Below, piece after piece: positions 20,654 through 32,315 of a stretch of 64,000 nt of DNA. The notes under the pieces were generated by a model, which was given only the letters and a program-made list of their open reading frames with translations, did not search any database and was not told the origin of the DNA. The stretch lies in contig CM076957.1 in NCBI GenBank assembly GCA_039566865.1, forward strand, positions 10,859,896 to 10,923,895, read 5' to 3'. Position 1 is the stretch's first letter. Each line of letters starts with the position of its first letter. Origin of the DNA: Aurelia coerulea (lineage: Eukaryota; Cnidaria; Scyphozoa; Semaeostomeae; Ulmaridae). Made by a program: the position numbers and the translations under genes.

Positions 20654-20963
20654 CGGAAAAAGTGAAGTTTTCAGTCCAATCACCGACCGTAAAAGTTGTT
20701 GTTGTATATTCGTGCTAGCAAATTCCGGGCAACTGCACTACTGCCCAATTTTCTAGCAATTATTTGTTTTCGGCCTATTTCGCTAAATCATCCAAATTTG
20801 CGCTGAAAGATGTTTTGTCGCGTTTTTCATCAGTTTCGGAACCGCGCGGACAAACCCCTGTGATAGAAGATGTTCATCGTGGCTATATTATGTTAGTCAT
20901 TCTGGACATTGTAAACTTGAGGGGTTTGTCCTTATATTTCATTATAATCAAAGGAACCATTAA
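20654..20963. repeat. 310-bp direct repeat, copy 2
   Basis: Same sequence as 20,004-20,313. The 340 bases between the copies are unrelated to them and non-coding. The pair could be the ends of a miniature LTR element, but the ends are not TG...CA and no primer-binding site is evident. A segmental duplication is equally possible. Confidence 0.75.
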
Positions 20964-20965
20964 CT

Positions 20966-21080
20966 GTCAGTTGTCACAAAACTATCAAGGTTTCCTCGCT
21001 GCTAATGGCAAGCATGATATTGAGAGATGCATTCTACGCCAAAGTAAAAGAGTGGCCCCAACAAATTTCCTGGTTCCACC
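20966..21080 (+). repeat. Single copy of the 125-bp unit
   Basis: TGTCACAAAACTATCAAGG, AAGCATGATATTGAGAGATG and CGCCAAAGTAAAAG match, inverted, the first unit of the array at 889-1010. It directly follows the second 310-bp repeat. Confidence 0.65.
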
Positions 21081-21234
21081 TCTCTAACTGAGCCCCCCTC
21101 GTTATTAATCTAGCTCTACACCACTGTCCTGAATGCATTCCATCGCAGCAAAATAAAGAGAAAATAATTCATTTCTCATAGATTGCAAATTTCATTGTCA
21201 CATCGGAAAAGCAAATAATTTGTGTAAAGAAATT

Positions 21235-21760
21235 TCCACTGCAATCTATTCTCAAAGGTATCATTTGATGTGTCATATGGGAGACCTGAGTCTTGCACAA
21301 CCTTTTGTTTTATGCAAGCTTTCCATGTGTTTGCAACAAGGAAACTTTGAATCGACAGTAGTTGGACGGTTTGCTGCAGAGGCTGTAAAGTCTTATCACA
21401 TTTTATCGAAATTATCGATGATAAATTGGTGGAAAGAAATTTGAACTGTGGTTAAGTTATTCGTCAATGTGTCCGCTGGTTATTATTACGAAAAAGAGTG
21501 ATTTAATGCCGATTACTGGGATTCTGCTGCGGGTGAAGGTAGGCCCGTCAGCTTTTTTGCCAGCAAATAGCTTTAATTCGTCAAGGATTTTCGAACATCA
21601 CACAAACAAATATTTTCATGTTATTCCTAGATATAATCCAAGTAACATGTGAAATTGTGAAAGCTATGTCTCATTTGTAGCGTTCCTGAAGAATTCTTGA
21701 ACATAGGCCAATTTTCGAAGGAATGAAATTCGATGTAACGCCGATCCCTGCTCATCCTCA
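21235..21760. repeat. Inverted copies of the repeats at 14.7 kb and 11.3/12.4 kb
   Basis: 21,235-21,400 is the reverse complement of 14,731-14,900. 21,490-21,760 is the reverse complement of 12,530-12,447 joined to 11,456-11,270. Here the second block is uninterrupted, reading through GCTTTAATTCGTCAAGGATT, and so shows the empty site of the 990-bp element at 11,457. Confidence 0.75.
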
Positions 21761-22347
21761 ATTGCATACCATCTTGCATACACAAGAGACGCACGAAAAA
21801 ATAAAAAGAGAAGCTCAGCACAAAAATCGAAATCACGAAAATGGAAAGCACAAAATCAACACACCAAGATACAAACAACGCGTACTCTATCACAGAAAAC
21901 CGTGAGTTTATATATCGACTGTATACTATACCTTATTAAGAGTATTAGTTAACGTATCAGTTCGCTCAAATGTCTCATTCAAGTCTAAAATACTTATTGT
22001 AACCATACATTAACTGCATACAGCATACACAGGATTAGGATCTTATCGTGCCAAAACAGTTACTACATTACACCTTCACTTTGTTCTACATTTAAGTTAT
22101 AATTGATTGCTGAACACTCGCACATGAGGCACTTCTTATCTTAGTTATATTTTATTATTTATCCTTATTATTTCCTGAAACTAAATTTGGTTACCCTTCT
22201 TTGGAAACTGCAAAAAGTTGCAAGTAAATTTGTCATACCTTACCTATATCTAACATATACAACATCATATCTCATGTATAAACCTGGAACTACAACTAAC
22301 CCGATAATTTGCATTTCTTCCTAGTACCCTGCCGTTCAGGCCAAATA

Positions 22348-22479
22348 ATGTGTGCAGATACACAGAAAGATATTGCAGACGACACAAAAAACCACACAAT
22401 GGGCGAAGAACTTACCACAGAAGAAGAAGAAGTAATACTAGCAATGACGGACGATATAGAAGTCTACGATACAAAATAA
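22348..22479 (+). other. Small acidic ORF upstream of the Penelope-like element
   Basis: A 43-residue frame starting MCADTQKDIADD and ending in an acidic stretch. It could belong to the leader of the Penelope-like element or be chance. I do not recognise it. Confidence 0.25.
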
Positions 22480-22515
22480 CCTGTTCCTAAACAGGATTAT
22501 AAAGGAAAAAGAATC

Positions 22516-23260
22516 ATGAACAAAAAACTAGTGCTCAGAGGTAACTCTAATAAGTTTAACACGCCGTCTAACACTGGCCTTCTTCCTACTCCATCTATTC
22601 CCTCTTTAGTTTGCTTCTCCTATGCACCCTCTTACTCTCCCTCGATCCCTTCTCATCCAGGTCCTTCAGGCCTAACCTCGCACCCTCCTTTTACTTCTCC
22701 TTCTTTCTCGCGTATTCACGCCTCTGACACACCCACCTTTAAATCTCCTGATAATAAACATACCACTACCTCCTCCGCAACTCCAATCGCTTCGTCACTC
22801 CTTCCTTCTCCTCTGTTATTTTCAACACCCGCTGTTCCTAAATCTTCCTTCCCTATTCACCTTGCTACTTCAGCTGCTTTGGCTCCAGCTCTCATAGAAC
22901 AACTACCGCTGCCTCTTCCCCAGACTTTCGTATAAGATTTATCCAGATACTACTGCTCTCAAATCTATCATCAGACCAAAGAAACCTCCTCCCTTCACTT
23001 ATCCTCGTTTCAATTCTGACCTAACTAGGGGTTTGAACCATAACCTCACAGTACAGTTTCATGAGGCGGTAGCAACATTGAGGAGAAACATTTGCCTTAT
23101 CATGAGGGACCACCACCGCGCCCTCCAACAGGAGGAGCACGTGAGAATAGCAGCCATAACCAGCAACCTGAATGAACTATATGAACCGGACATTGTCCGG
23201 ATTATAACAGAAAACGTGAAACGGACAGCCAGCAACAGAAACCAGCAAAAGAGAAAATAA
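22516..23260 (+). pseudogene. Putative first ORF of the Penelope-like element (frameshifted)
   Basis: Two overlapping frames join with one base shift near 22,925. The first encodes a proline/serine/threonine-rich, low-complexity region starting MNKKLVLRGNSN. The second begins RLSYKIYPDTTALKS and ends in a basic, helical region (LTVQFHEAVATLRRN, DHHRALQQEEHV, NRNQQKRK). It lies immediately before the RT ORF in the same orientation. Assignment to the element rests on position and composition only; I do not recognise the domain. Confidence 0.4.
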
Positions 23261-23912
23261 ACATTGAACATTTGTATATTATATGACGTAGTGTTATTCC
23301 ATATCTTGTATATTATATTATTTGTTGTTTTAATAGCTCAGCCAAGGCCTAAAAGTGTTTTCTCTTTTCATTCCTCTATAATGACTACATGTACAAAGGA
23401 CGGTTCGGACAAAAATAAGGAAAGAAATCGGAAAAGAACCACATTAAAAAAAACTTTGGACAAAAATCGGAAAAAGGAACACGGCACGATTGGCCCAAAT
23501 GCAATTAAAAAGAAACTGCGCAGAGCGATTTTGCAATACAAGCCGATTAACAATATAATCAATTTGAGCACAACTAAACTAACCGAAGGGGAAACCAACC
23601 TCCTCCAAAAAGGCCTTTCTTTCGTACCCACCCCTATACGGGCAACACAGCAAGATATTGCAAAAGGGCTCAACGAATTCACACGTAGAATGAAGCTACA
23701 ATTTCATTTCTTTTATCATCCAACACAAACAAACAATGAACCATTTAGTGTGGAATCCTCTTGGGTACCCCCAGGGAATACTTACCTACCTCTACAAGAA
23801 TTTTTTAACGCAATTACAAATGATATAAACGACCACACTAATAACACGAGAGAGGTAATAACATCTAACCTCTCTCCAACTGAAACAAAAGCCATAGATA
23901 CACTAGCCAAAC

Positions 23913-25007
23913 CAGGGGCGTCGTGGCCGGGGGGGCAGGGGGGCCATGGCCCACCCTAAAATTCAAATCGTTGGCTTTTTCGGAAATTTTAAGGTTTCGT
24001 CGGAAAATGACTGACTTTTGGGCTTTTGGCTTGGGCTAATACTGTTATTTGATCGATTCAGATTGTGTGCATTGCTTTCACATCTTCCTACAACCTTAGC
24101 TACAACACGTGCACTTTTTGTTGCATGCCATAGAAATTTTCCACATATTGGTTCTCGTTTTAGCAGAGTGGTTTACATACACTGCGTATCAGAGGGTACC
24201 AGAGCCTCAAAAAATTCAAAACAAGACTTTTTGTAGGCTTTGTATGAAAACCTTGAGAAAAAGCTCATCGCTTCGGAAGTAGAAATTAATTGAAACAGGT
24301 AGGTCTGAAATATACATTGGAAGATGGCACTTAACAATTTAAGTTAATGAAATACTGCCGTACATCACGGAGAGGTTTTCATTACTGATAGTTATTATTC
24401 ATTGCCACAAAACAACCATGGATTATGCATTTTCTTTTCACACAGGATATTTTCAGTTCAGCCCCAAATTGTTTCCTTTTTCACTGAAAAAGGCTCTGAA
24501 AGTCAAGCTTATGAAGATTTAAAGAAATGAAGATGTCAGGAAGTTATCAGAGTTAGCGAGCTATCATGCTTATATTTCATACAATTACAGCAAAAACCAA
24601 TCCATTTCTAAGTGATTTTCAAGTTCTACTTTGAAAATTTCCCAGGAAAGCCTTCTGTCAGTCAAGTTCTGCTGCCCCTTTCAGTGGCGATTTCTTCACA
24701 AAAAGGGGCACTTTATAACGAGGTAAAGAATGTGGTCGCAAAAAATTTTTGCTCGCTTCGCTCGCATTTCATTTCTCCACCCCGAATATGAATTTCGTCC
24801 CGCCGGGTCTAGCCGTTGGGTTTCATCCCAGGATGATTGGCCTCTTCATCGCTGTTCACATGGACCTAACCAATATACCCAAGAAAATTTCCATTAGCCA
24901 CTGCGAGCGTCTCGCAAACGGAGAAAAGAGCGAACTTAGAAAAATTCATTTTTCGGAAATTTCGGGGCCTTGGCCCCCCCTAAAAGACAGGCCCCACGAC
25001 GCCCCTG
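23913..25007. mobile_element. Non-autonomous hAT element inserted in the Penelope-like RT
   Basis: Ends CAGGGGCGTCGTGG and CCACGACGCCCCTG are perfect 14-bp inverted repeats. The flanking 8-bp duplication AGCCAAAC is exact (23905-23912, 25008-25015). The 8-bp duplication and the CAGGGGCG end are typical of hAT. The 1,095-bp interior contains no transposase frame. Removing it with one AGCCAAAC restores the RT frame across the joint, which confirms the borders. Confidence 0.9.
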
Positions 25008-26489
25008 AGCCAAACAGAAAGAAATTATTATCCAAAGAGCTGATAAAGGAGGGGCTACTGTACTATGACCTAACTGAAACCTTTAAACAACTTGGAAATA
25101 CACATCACTACATTAAATGTCAAACCAATGATATTCCAGAACTAACTGCCCAAATTGTTTCATTTCTTGCGGATCTGTTAGCGAAACAGAAAATCTCCAC
25201 AAAAACACATGAATTCTTAGAACCAACTAGTTCACCCCGTACCCCCAGATTCTATCTGCTACCCAAAATACACAAACCAAAAGTGGATAACATTACTCCA
25301 GGAAGACCTATTGTCTCTGGATGTGGTTCACCTACAGAAAAACTTTCACGATACCTAGACTACTACCTCAAACCAATAGTCCAGACAATCCCTTCATATA
25401 TCAAGGACAGCAAACACTTCCTACAAATTTTAATGAACAACAGGGCAATCATCAAAGAAGGCTCCTTGCTAGCCACTCTAGATGTTAAATCTCTATACAC
25501 AAATATCCCTCAAAATGAGGGCTACAATACAGCCTCGATGCCATGCAACAATTCTATGGCCAATCTCTTCCACTACCAATTAACAAATTGAAACAAATGC
25601 TTGAATTTGTACTGAAAGGGAACTACTTTGAATTCAACAATGAAATATACCTACAAATACATGGAACATCCATGGGAACACCTATGGCACCTAATTTTGC
25701 AAACATATTCATGTCTCAGATAGAAAACACTATAATCACACATGCTCCTAACGCACTCAAACCACTCTTATGGAAAGATATATTGATGACATTATAATTA
25801 TCTGGCAACATGGAGAAGAAACCCTTATAAAATTTATAGAGCACGCCAACCCTATCCATGATACAATTAAATTTGAAGGTGAATACTCAAAAGACAAAGT
25901 CTACAATCTACAATGTCAATCTCCAAAAAGTCAGTTTCCTTGACACAACCGTATACTTCAACGACCATAACATACTAGAAAGTACACTATTTATAAAGCC
26001 TACTGATATATGCACATTACTGCAAGCATCATCATTCCACCCACCTCACTGTAAAAGAGGCATCATCTATAGCCAAGCCCTCAGATACAGAAGACTTATC
26101 ACTGACGATATAGAATTAGAAAAAAATCTAAACAACTTGAAAGTCAACCTTATAAAAAGAGGATACGACCTATCAATGATAGAAAACGAATTTGCAAAAC
26201 TGTCAGGAATAAATCAGAATGATCTACTATTTCCAGATCAAACATATGTCAACATAGGCCTAATCTAACTACCAACAATGACATAAACAACCGAAGAAAA
26301 GTAATACCCATTATAGTCCCGTATGACTCGGAAACAGCAGAAATAGGGTCCATCCTCATGAACCACTGGCATCTCATAAGAAACAATCCAGTCCTTCAAC
26401 AGGTTTGGAACAATAGCAGATCAATCTTATCGCTTCAAAGGAGGCCTAACCTGAAGGACAAGCTTGTCAGAACGAAATTGCCACCGCCA

Positions 26490-26580
26490 TATAAACAACA
26501 ACAACCACCACGACATAAACAAACAACTTCCAGGAATCGAGAACAACAACCACAACAACAACAACAACAACATAAACAAA
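26490..26580 (+). repeat. CAA-rich trinucleotide tract
   Basis: Imperfect (CAA)n with CCA and CAT interruptions. It encodes a glutamine/asparagine-rich tail at the end of the Penelope-like ORF. The sequence after it (26,590-27,200) shows no GIY-YIG motif and no gene I can support. Confidence 0.6.
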
Positions 26581-27212
26581 CGTGAGCAAAATCAACATAA
26601 GGAACCACGCCAACAAGAAACCATACCACGCTTCACAAAGATTACACAAATATCAATTTAGGATTGTTTACACAGAGGATCATATACACTCGGATATACT
26701 GGAGAACACTATAGATTTGTTCATATTGGAGAACACTGAATGGAACCGTAAACATTTGAACTGAACTTAGCAACGGTGGTTCTGGGCGCAGAACTGCAAG
26801 GGGCGCCTACATATGAAAGGACATACTAAAATTAAAGCTCCGAAACAGCCATGTAGGTTTTTAGCTGAAGAGTTGCAATAATTCAGATACCAACATTGAA
26901 ACATTTACAATAAACTTACGAGCGTGCTTAGGCCATCTTATGACCGCAGAGTCACAATAATGGGATACAACATGCCGTTCGAAAACCACCACCATGCCAG
27001 CACTACCCAATCCATCAGTACCAGCATGATAGACACACACTATAATCGATTCGATACTTCATAAACTTTCCAGACACACCCTGCGAAACCACAGCTGGCA
27101 TAGCCTATAGATGGTAGGTATTACTCCCTCTTTATTTAGTTACCTTAACTATTAGTTCCTTTAGTATTGTATTTCAGTACCAGCTTAACATTTGTTTTCA
27201 CCCTACGCTATT

Positions 27213-27375
27213 AAAAAAAAAGCACATTACTTGTTGTTCTGCCCTTCATTTGACATTCAACGACGAGATCTTCTCACTAGAGTTTTGGAATTGTTACGAC
27301 CATTTGTCCAAATCAGCGCCCTTCCAAGCAACGTTCTGCTGGTACGATTATTATCATTATTATTATTATTAAAAA
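27213..27375 (+). pseudogene. Non-LTR C-terminal fragment with an (ATT)n tail
   Basis: The frame reads HYLLFCPSFDIQRRDLLTRV and LELLRPFVQI, matching the C-terminal zinc-knuckle region of the element at 30,277-32,315 (HFLLLCPSFEVQRRNLLVRV). It then runs into an ATT/TTA tract at 27,340-27,372 that may be its 3' tail. 5'-truncated to about 160 bp. Confidence 0.65.
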
Positions 27376-27502
27376 TTAATTTAAAGTAGGCTAAAAAAAT
27401 GAATAGCTAAATTACAGCTAATTAAGGCCTACTATTTACAATATATATAATTTACAATGAAACTATTAATATATATTAAAGACCAATCAGAGTTGAAATA
27501 TA

Positions 27503-28437
27503 TCATGTTAGAAAACCAACTTGCTGGATGTATACTTTGCAAAGCTTACAGTGACATTTTCCACCATTCCAACATCTATTTGGTTTTTTGAATATAGGAA
27601 GGCTGTTTGATTGTTTTATTTCTTGCGGTAAAAGCTGCCACAATTTATTTCCAAGGTTAGTTATTGGACTCAACTCCAAAGGACGTAGTTCGTACTTTTG
27701 GCAGTTGAGCGTCATTACCATGCCTTAGGCAGTACCTAATATTTCGTTGCATGAAAATATCCTTCATGAATGGTGGATTCAGACCGCATTTTATTTTATA
27801 AATTTCAGTCATGAGCAACTGTAGGTTTCCCACATGGATTGGCACCGATTTAGATTGCTCCAGGAGAAAACCGAAATCATTCTCGTAATCTTTATATGCA
27901 ATGCGTAATGCACTTTCTTGAATATGATTTATTCTATGATTCAAAGCTCTATCATAGAACACCCAAACAAGCGGACAGTAGCTGAAATGGGACAAAACGA
28001 ACGCCCTCATTAACTGCTGCAGTTTTTCAGTGTCCATGTATCGTGAAATTCGAGCAAGAGCGTGGAGTTTTTGGCTGGCCTTTTTGCAAACAGTCTTGAC
28101 GTGTTGCTTGAAAGAAAGTGATTGATCAAAGGCTATACCGAGAAGATTTTCCTCTGAACTTTTAATTGTTGTTTCATTACTCCCTTTTGCACCAAAAATC
28201 ATTAAGTGGCATTTGTCTTCATTTAGCTTCATACCATTGTTTGGAAACCATTCAGTTATCTTAAGGGCATCATTCTCCAAATGCATAATGACATTTTCGA
28301 TGTTAGGACCACACGCATAAATAGTTGTGTCGTCCGCATAATTACAGATTTCGGTCTCCTCCAGGAACATAAAAAGGTCATTCAGGTATATGTTAAGCAA
28401 AAGGGGTCCCAAGACCGAACCTTGCGGTACTCCCATC
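27503..28437 (-). pseudogene. Non-LTR retrotransposon RT, 3' piece of split element C
   Basis: The minus-strand frame starts at GVPQGSVLGPLLLNIYLNDL, with catalytic NYADDTTIY, NGMKLNEDKCHLM, CPLVWVFYDRALN and, after a frameshift near 27,665, NKLWQLLPQEIKQ and a terminal cysteine-rich CHCKLCKVYIQQVGFL. The upstream RT blocks of the same element are found at 30,019-30,276 and 32,316-32,560. The two interruptions are plus-strand LINEs. CR1/Jockey group by pattern. Confidence 0.85.
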
Positions 28438-30018
28438 TGGCTTTCGTCCATTCCACTCAACGGACACATGCTTATCATATCTAAGCGACAAACTCATACA
28501 GGGATTGGAAAATAGTATGTCTACGGGCATGATATTGATCGATCTCCAAAAAGCGTTTGACACAATCGACCATGAGATTTTCTTAGAAAAAATGAAATAT
28601 CTTGGCTTTGCTGACTCAGTCATATTCTGGTTTCGAACTTTCGATCATACCTAACAAAACGAACTTTCTATGTAAACATAGGCAAAGATTCCTCATTGCC
28701 CGAAGAATTATCGTGTGGTGTTCCACAAGGCTCTATTTTGGGCCCACTCGTCTTTCTCTTATATGTAAATGACATGCCACAAGCAGTGGACTGTGATTTA
28801 CTTTTGTATGCAGATGATTCCTGTCTTGTATTTGGAGACAATGACGTCAACGAAATAGAAAAACAACTGAACAGAAATTTTAATTCCCTCTGCGATTGGT
28901 TTGTTGACAACAAACTAAGCATACATTTTGGGGAGGATAAAACAAAATCGATACTTTTTGGTAGGAAAAATAAACGAACCAGCAGTAAAAAACTAGACAT
29001 TAGAAGAGGTGACATTAAGATCAAACAACACACGTCAGCCACATACCTTGGCTGTGTCCTTGATGGGGACCTGTCTGGCGAGTCAATGGCAACCAGGACC
29101 CTTGGTAAAATCAATGGCAAGCTCAGATTCCTTTACAGAAAGCAAAATCTTCTTGCCCTTTCCCTTCGAAGATTACTGGCAAATGCACTAATTCAACCCC
29201 ATTTTGACTTTGCATGCAGCGCTTGGCTTCCAATGTTGAATAAAAGATTAACTAAAAAATTCAGACGGCTCAAAATAAATGTATCAGATTCTGCTTGAAT
29301 CTGAGTAACAGAGCACATATAGGAGTAAAAGAATTCAAAACTGTAAACTGGCTCCCCACTAAAGAAAGGTTTGAGCAATGCACTGCTGCAAAGGTTTTCA
29401 ATTTTTTTGATAATGCAGCCTCATCATATATGTCAGAGATGTTCTTACCAGTTGGCCAGAGCCGAGTAACTCAAAGATCTAAAAACAAACTAATTCAACC
29501 TTTCCGAAAAAGCAACACAGGACAAAATGGTCTCTCATATTTAGGACCTAGAATATGGAACAGTTTACCCTCAGAACTAAAATCTGCAACAAACAACAAC
29601 AGTTTCAAACATAAAATCAAAGATCAATTCTTTAAAAATCTCCAAAGTCTTGATGATAGTCCCTACATATATTATTAGAAATCTAAAAACAGCCTACAGA
29701 CATGTTCCCGGTCTAGATGAATTTCTGTTTTTCATGAAAACTTTCTCTGTTTATCTCGCTAATTTTTCTTTCTCTTAATTTCAAAGGTCACTCCTGGAGG
29801 GACCATTATGGAAACAAGGTCGCATTGACCTTTTAATGCTATCCCTGCCATCTTTAACCATGGGGTGTTTTTATTAAATTAGATTTTAAATTAGATATGT
29901 AACTTTTGCCTGTAATTTTTTCAAACTTGTAAATATTGTAATTAGATCTTTTTTTCTGAATCTGTTATTTTTCATTTTTATTTTGATGGCGAAATTTTAC
30001 ATACATACATACATACAT
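28438..30018 (+). mobile_element. 5'-truncated non-LTR element E with a (CATA)n tail
   Basis: The coding part begins at SGFRPFHSTDTCLSYLSDK, then ILIDLQKAFDTIDHE, a frameshift near 28,640, CGVPQGSILGPLVFLLYVND, the catalytic LLYADDSCLVF (28,800-28,835) and DNKLSIHFGEDKT. After a frameshift near 29,280 it continues NRAHIGVKEFKTVNWLP and YLGPRIWNSLPSELKSA up to a stop at 29,678. A 3' UTR of about 320 bp ends in a CATA repeat (29,997-30,018). It is inserted in element C exactly between codons of its ...TETVL and GVPQGS blocks. Dead through truncation and two frameshifts. Confidence 0.85.
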
Positions 30019-30276
30019 CCAGGACGGTTTCTGTCCATGTGCTGAATGAACCATTTACATTTACTCTCTGCTTCCTGTCGGTGAGATAGTTATTGATAAA
30101 CAGCAAGGCAGATCTACTGAAGCCATATGCATTCAATTTTGCTATTAGTAGTTCATGATTTAGACAATCAAAAGCCTTCGAAAGGTCTGTAAGGACAGCC
30201 CCTGCGACGCCTCCGCTGTCCATTGTCTTCTTGCAGGCTTCCACAAAGCGTAGAAGTGCATGCTGTGTACCATAGC
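30019..30276 (-). pseudogene. Non-LTR retrotransposon RT, middle piece of element C
   Basis: The minus frame reads YGTQHALLRFVEACKKTMDS, VLTDLSKAFDCLNHELL, NYLTDRKQRVNVNGSF and STWTETVL. It runs into element E on its 3' side and into element D on its 5' side. The catalytic aspartate of LTDLSKAFD is present. Confidence 0.85.
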
Positions 30277-31800
30277 AACCCCCCACTTGATGTTCGTTCC
30301 GTTTATCTTGACATTTCTAAAGCATTCGACAGAGTGTGGCATGATGGCTTAATTTATAAACTAAAACGATGCAGCGTCTCAGGCGAACTTCTTTCCCTTA
30401 TCAAAAGTTTCCTCAAGGACCGAAAACAGCGGACCGTCCTGAATGGACAGAGTTCAAATTGGGGAGATATTTCAGCAGGAGTGCCTCAGGGCTCTATTTT
30501 AGGACCCTTGTTTTTCCTTGTATATATAAACGATCTAACTGCAGGCTTAAAGTGCAATGTTAAGCTTTTTGCTGATGATACTTCATTGTTTACCGTAGTA
30601 GAAGACTCAAATATAGCTGCCACTGACATGAACCATGACTTAGAATTGATAAGAAAATGGGCCTATGATTGGAAGATGTCATTTAATCCAGATCCACAAA
30701 AACAAGCTGTGGAATTGGTATTTTCTAAGAAAAAAATTGAAATTCACCATCCAGTAATTCGTTTTAATAACATACCGGTGATGAAAGTAGAAGAACATAA
30801 ACATTTAGGAATTATCCTGGACTCAAAGCTTTCTTTTTCCGCTCATATCAAAGCAGCTATATCTAAAACAAGAAAGGGCATTGGTCTGCTGAAATGTCTC
30901 TCCAAGTATCTGCCCAGGCATACTCTTAACGAATTATTTAAGCTCTATGTGCGACCCCACCTAGATTACGGAGATGTTATCTACCATATTCCGGCTAAAG
31001 TATGTGAATTCAGCGGCAATACCATATTACCAAATTCAATGGAAAAGTTAGAGTCCGTCCAATATTCTGCAGCTCTAGCCGTTACAAGAGCATGGAGAGG
31101 AACATCGCGGGAAAAGCTGTACGCAGAGCTCGGTTGGGAGTCACTAAGTTCCCGAAGGTGGAGTAGACGCCTCACTTTGTTTTACAAAATCATGAATAGC
31201 CTATCCCCCGCATATACAACGGATCCAATCCCGCAACTTCAACAGTCGCAATATTCTCTTCGCAGACAGGATGTCATTGGGCGAATTCGGGCAAGGACTG
31301 AGAGATTTCAATCTAGCTTCTATCCCAATTGCTTGTCTGAATGGAATGATCTATGTCCAGAGATTAGACTTGCACCAACCATTGCTATTTTTAAGAAAAG
31401 GCTACTGTCCATAATCCGCCCCCCTGCTAAATCTGTCTTTGGGATTCATGATCCAGTAGGACTATCCTATCTTACTCAACTTAGGGTTGGTCTTAGCAAA
31501 TTGAACTTTCATAAGTTCAAGCATAATTTTAGGGATACCATCAACCCAATGTGCCCTACGAACGACGGTATAGAGAATACGGAGCACTTCTTGTTGCTTT
31601 GCCCTTCCTTTGAGGTTCAACGCCGAAATCTTCTCGTTCGAGTCTTAGCATTACTACGACCACTTGGATATGTTAATATTCCAAACGAGGTCTTAACGCA
31701 ACTTTTATTATATGGTGACAAAGACCTTCCCAATTACGTTAACAAAAATATTCTCGAATTGACTCTAGAATTCATCAAAATAACTGGTCGATTCGATTAG
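30277..31800 (+). pseudogene. Reverse transcriptase of element D, 5'-truncated but otherwise open
   Basis: The open frame lacks the endonuclease and the first RT blocks but has no stop through 31,800. Motifs: VYLDISKAFDRVWHDGL, SAGVPQGSILGPLFFLVYI, catalytic KLFADDTSLF, MKVEEHKHLGIILD and KLESVQYSAALAVT. The C-terminus has a cysteine/histidine knuckle (CPTNDGIENTEHFLLLCPSF). The same family is present as fragments at 27,213, 32,566 and 60,341. The frame is also open to the left of 30,277, but that part belongs to element C read backwards and is chance. Confidence 0.85.
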
Positions 31801-32315
31801 GACCGCATCATATCTAGTCATACCTCATCCAACCACCAAGTATGTCTTCGTAAAGTGTCTTGTATGTAAAGTTCCGTATGGTTGATTTATTTCTTAGCAG
31901 ACATTACGTGTATCTTTATGTAATGGTGTGGGTCGGGGGGTGTGTTGCCTGCTCGGGGAGTCGTGGCGCGGGGGTCACACATCCAATTCGTCTAATTCTT
32001 TTCCAAATCCTCGACCGAGGCCTGGACAAAATTTTCGTTTAAGCCTCTTTGACACGTCGTTTAAAATCTCTATGTAATTGTGCGAATCGGTTGGGTGGCT
32101 CTTGGGGTGCGGTTTTGCGGGCGGGTGGTACATCTTTCCTGATTCACCCAGTAGTTTTTATTTCCTTCTATATTAGTTACCGCGGGGTTGTCATAGTCTA
32201 TTGCTCCCCGTGGTATTATCGTCCTTGTAGTGTTTCGTAGAGTACTTAGTAGGTAGCGTCATAAGTAATTCGTCTTGTAAAGAATTTATAATGGTATATA
32301 AAAAAGAAAAAAAAA
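30277..32315 (+). mobile_element. 5'-truncated non-LTR element D with ATAGC target duplication
   Basis: Flanked by ATAGC (30272-30276 and 32316-32320) and ending in an A-rich tail (about 32,290-32,315). It inserted in element C, whose frame rejoins when D and one ATAGC are removed (...GFREG, Y, GTQHA...). The 3' UTR is about 515 bp with a G/C-rich part near 31,930-31,980. Confidence 0.85.

Larger units (their letters stand above)
23381..26590 (+). pseudogene. Penelope-like element reverse transcriptase, broken and interrupted by a hAT element
   Basis: Penelope-like elements encode an RT related to telomerase RT. The N-terminal block has LSTTKLTEGETNLLQKGLSF and VPTPIRA (about 23,565-23,640). 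The frame is then cut at 23,912 by the hAT element and resumes at 25,016 with IIIQRADKGGATV, the PADKGG-type motif. Further RT blocks are FYLLPKIHKP, GRPIVSGCGSPTEKLS, LATLDVKSLYTNIP, HGTSMGTPMAPNFANIFM, RYIDDIIIIW (catalytic YIDD, near 25,780), SFLDTTVYF and SSFHPPHCKRGI. Frame breaks occur near 25,060, 25,530, 25,780 and 25,880. The thumb region ends at about 26,490 in NLKDKLVRTKLPP. A GIY-YIG endonuclease, usual after this point, is not seen; a glutamine/asparagine-rich stretch follows instead. Confidence 0.85.

Noticed and set aside
30223..30276. N-terminal extension of the element D frame
   Set aside because: These bases belong to element C on the other strand; the open frame across the insertion joint is chance.
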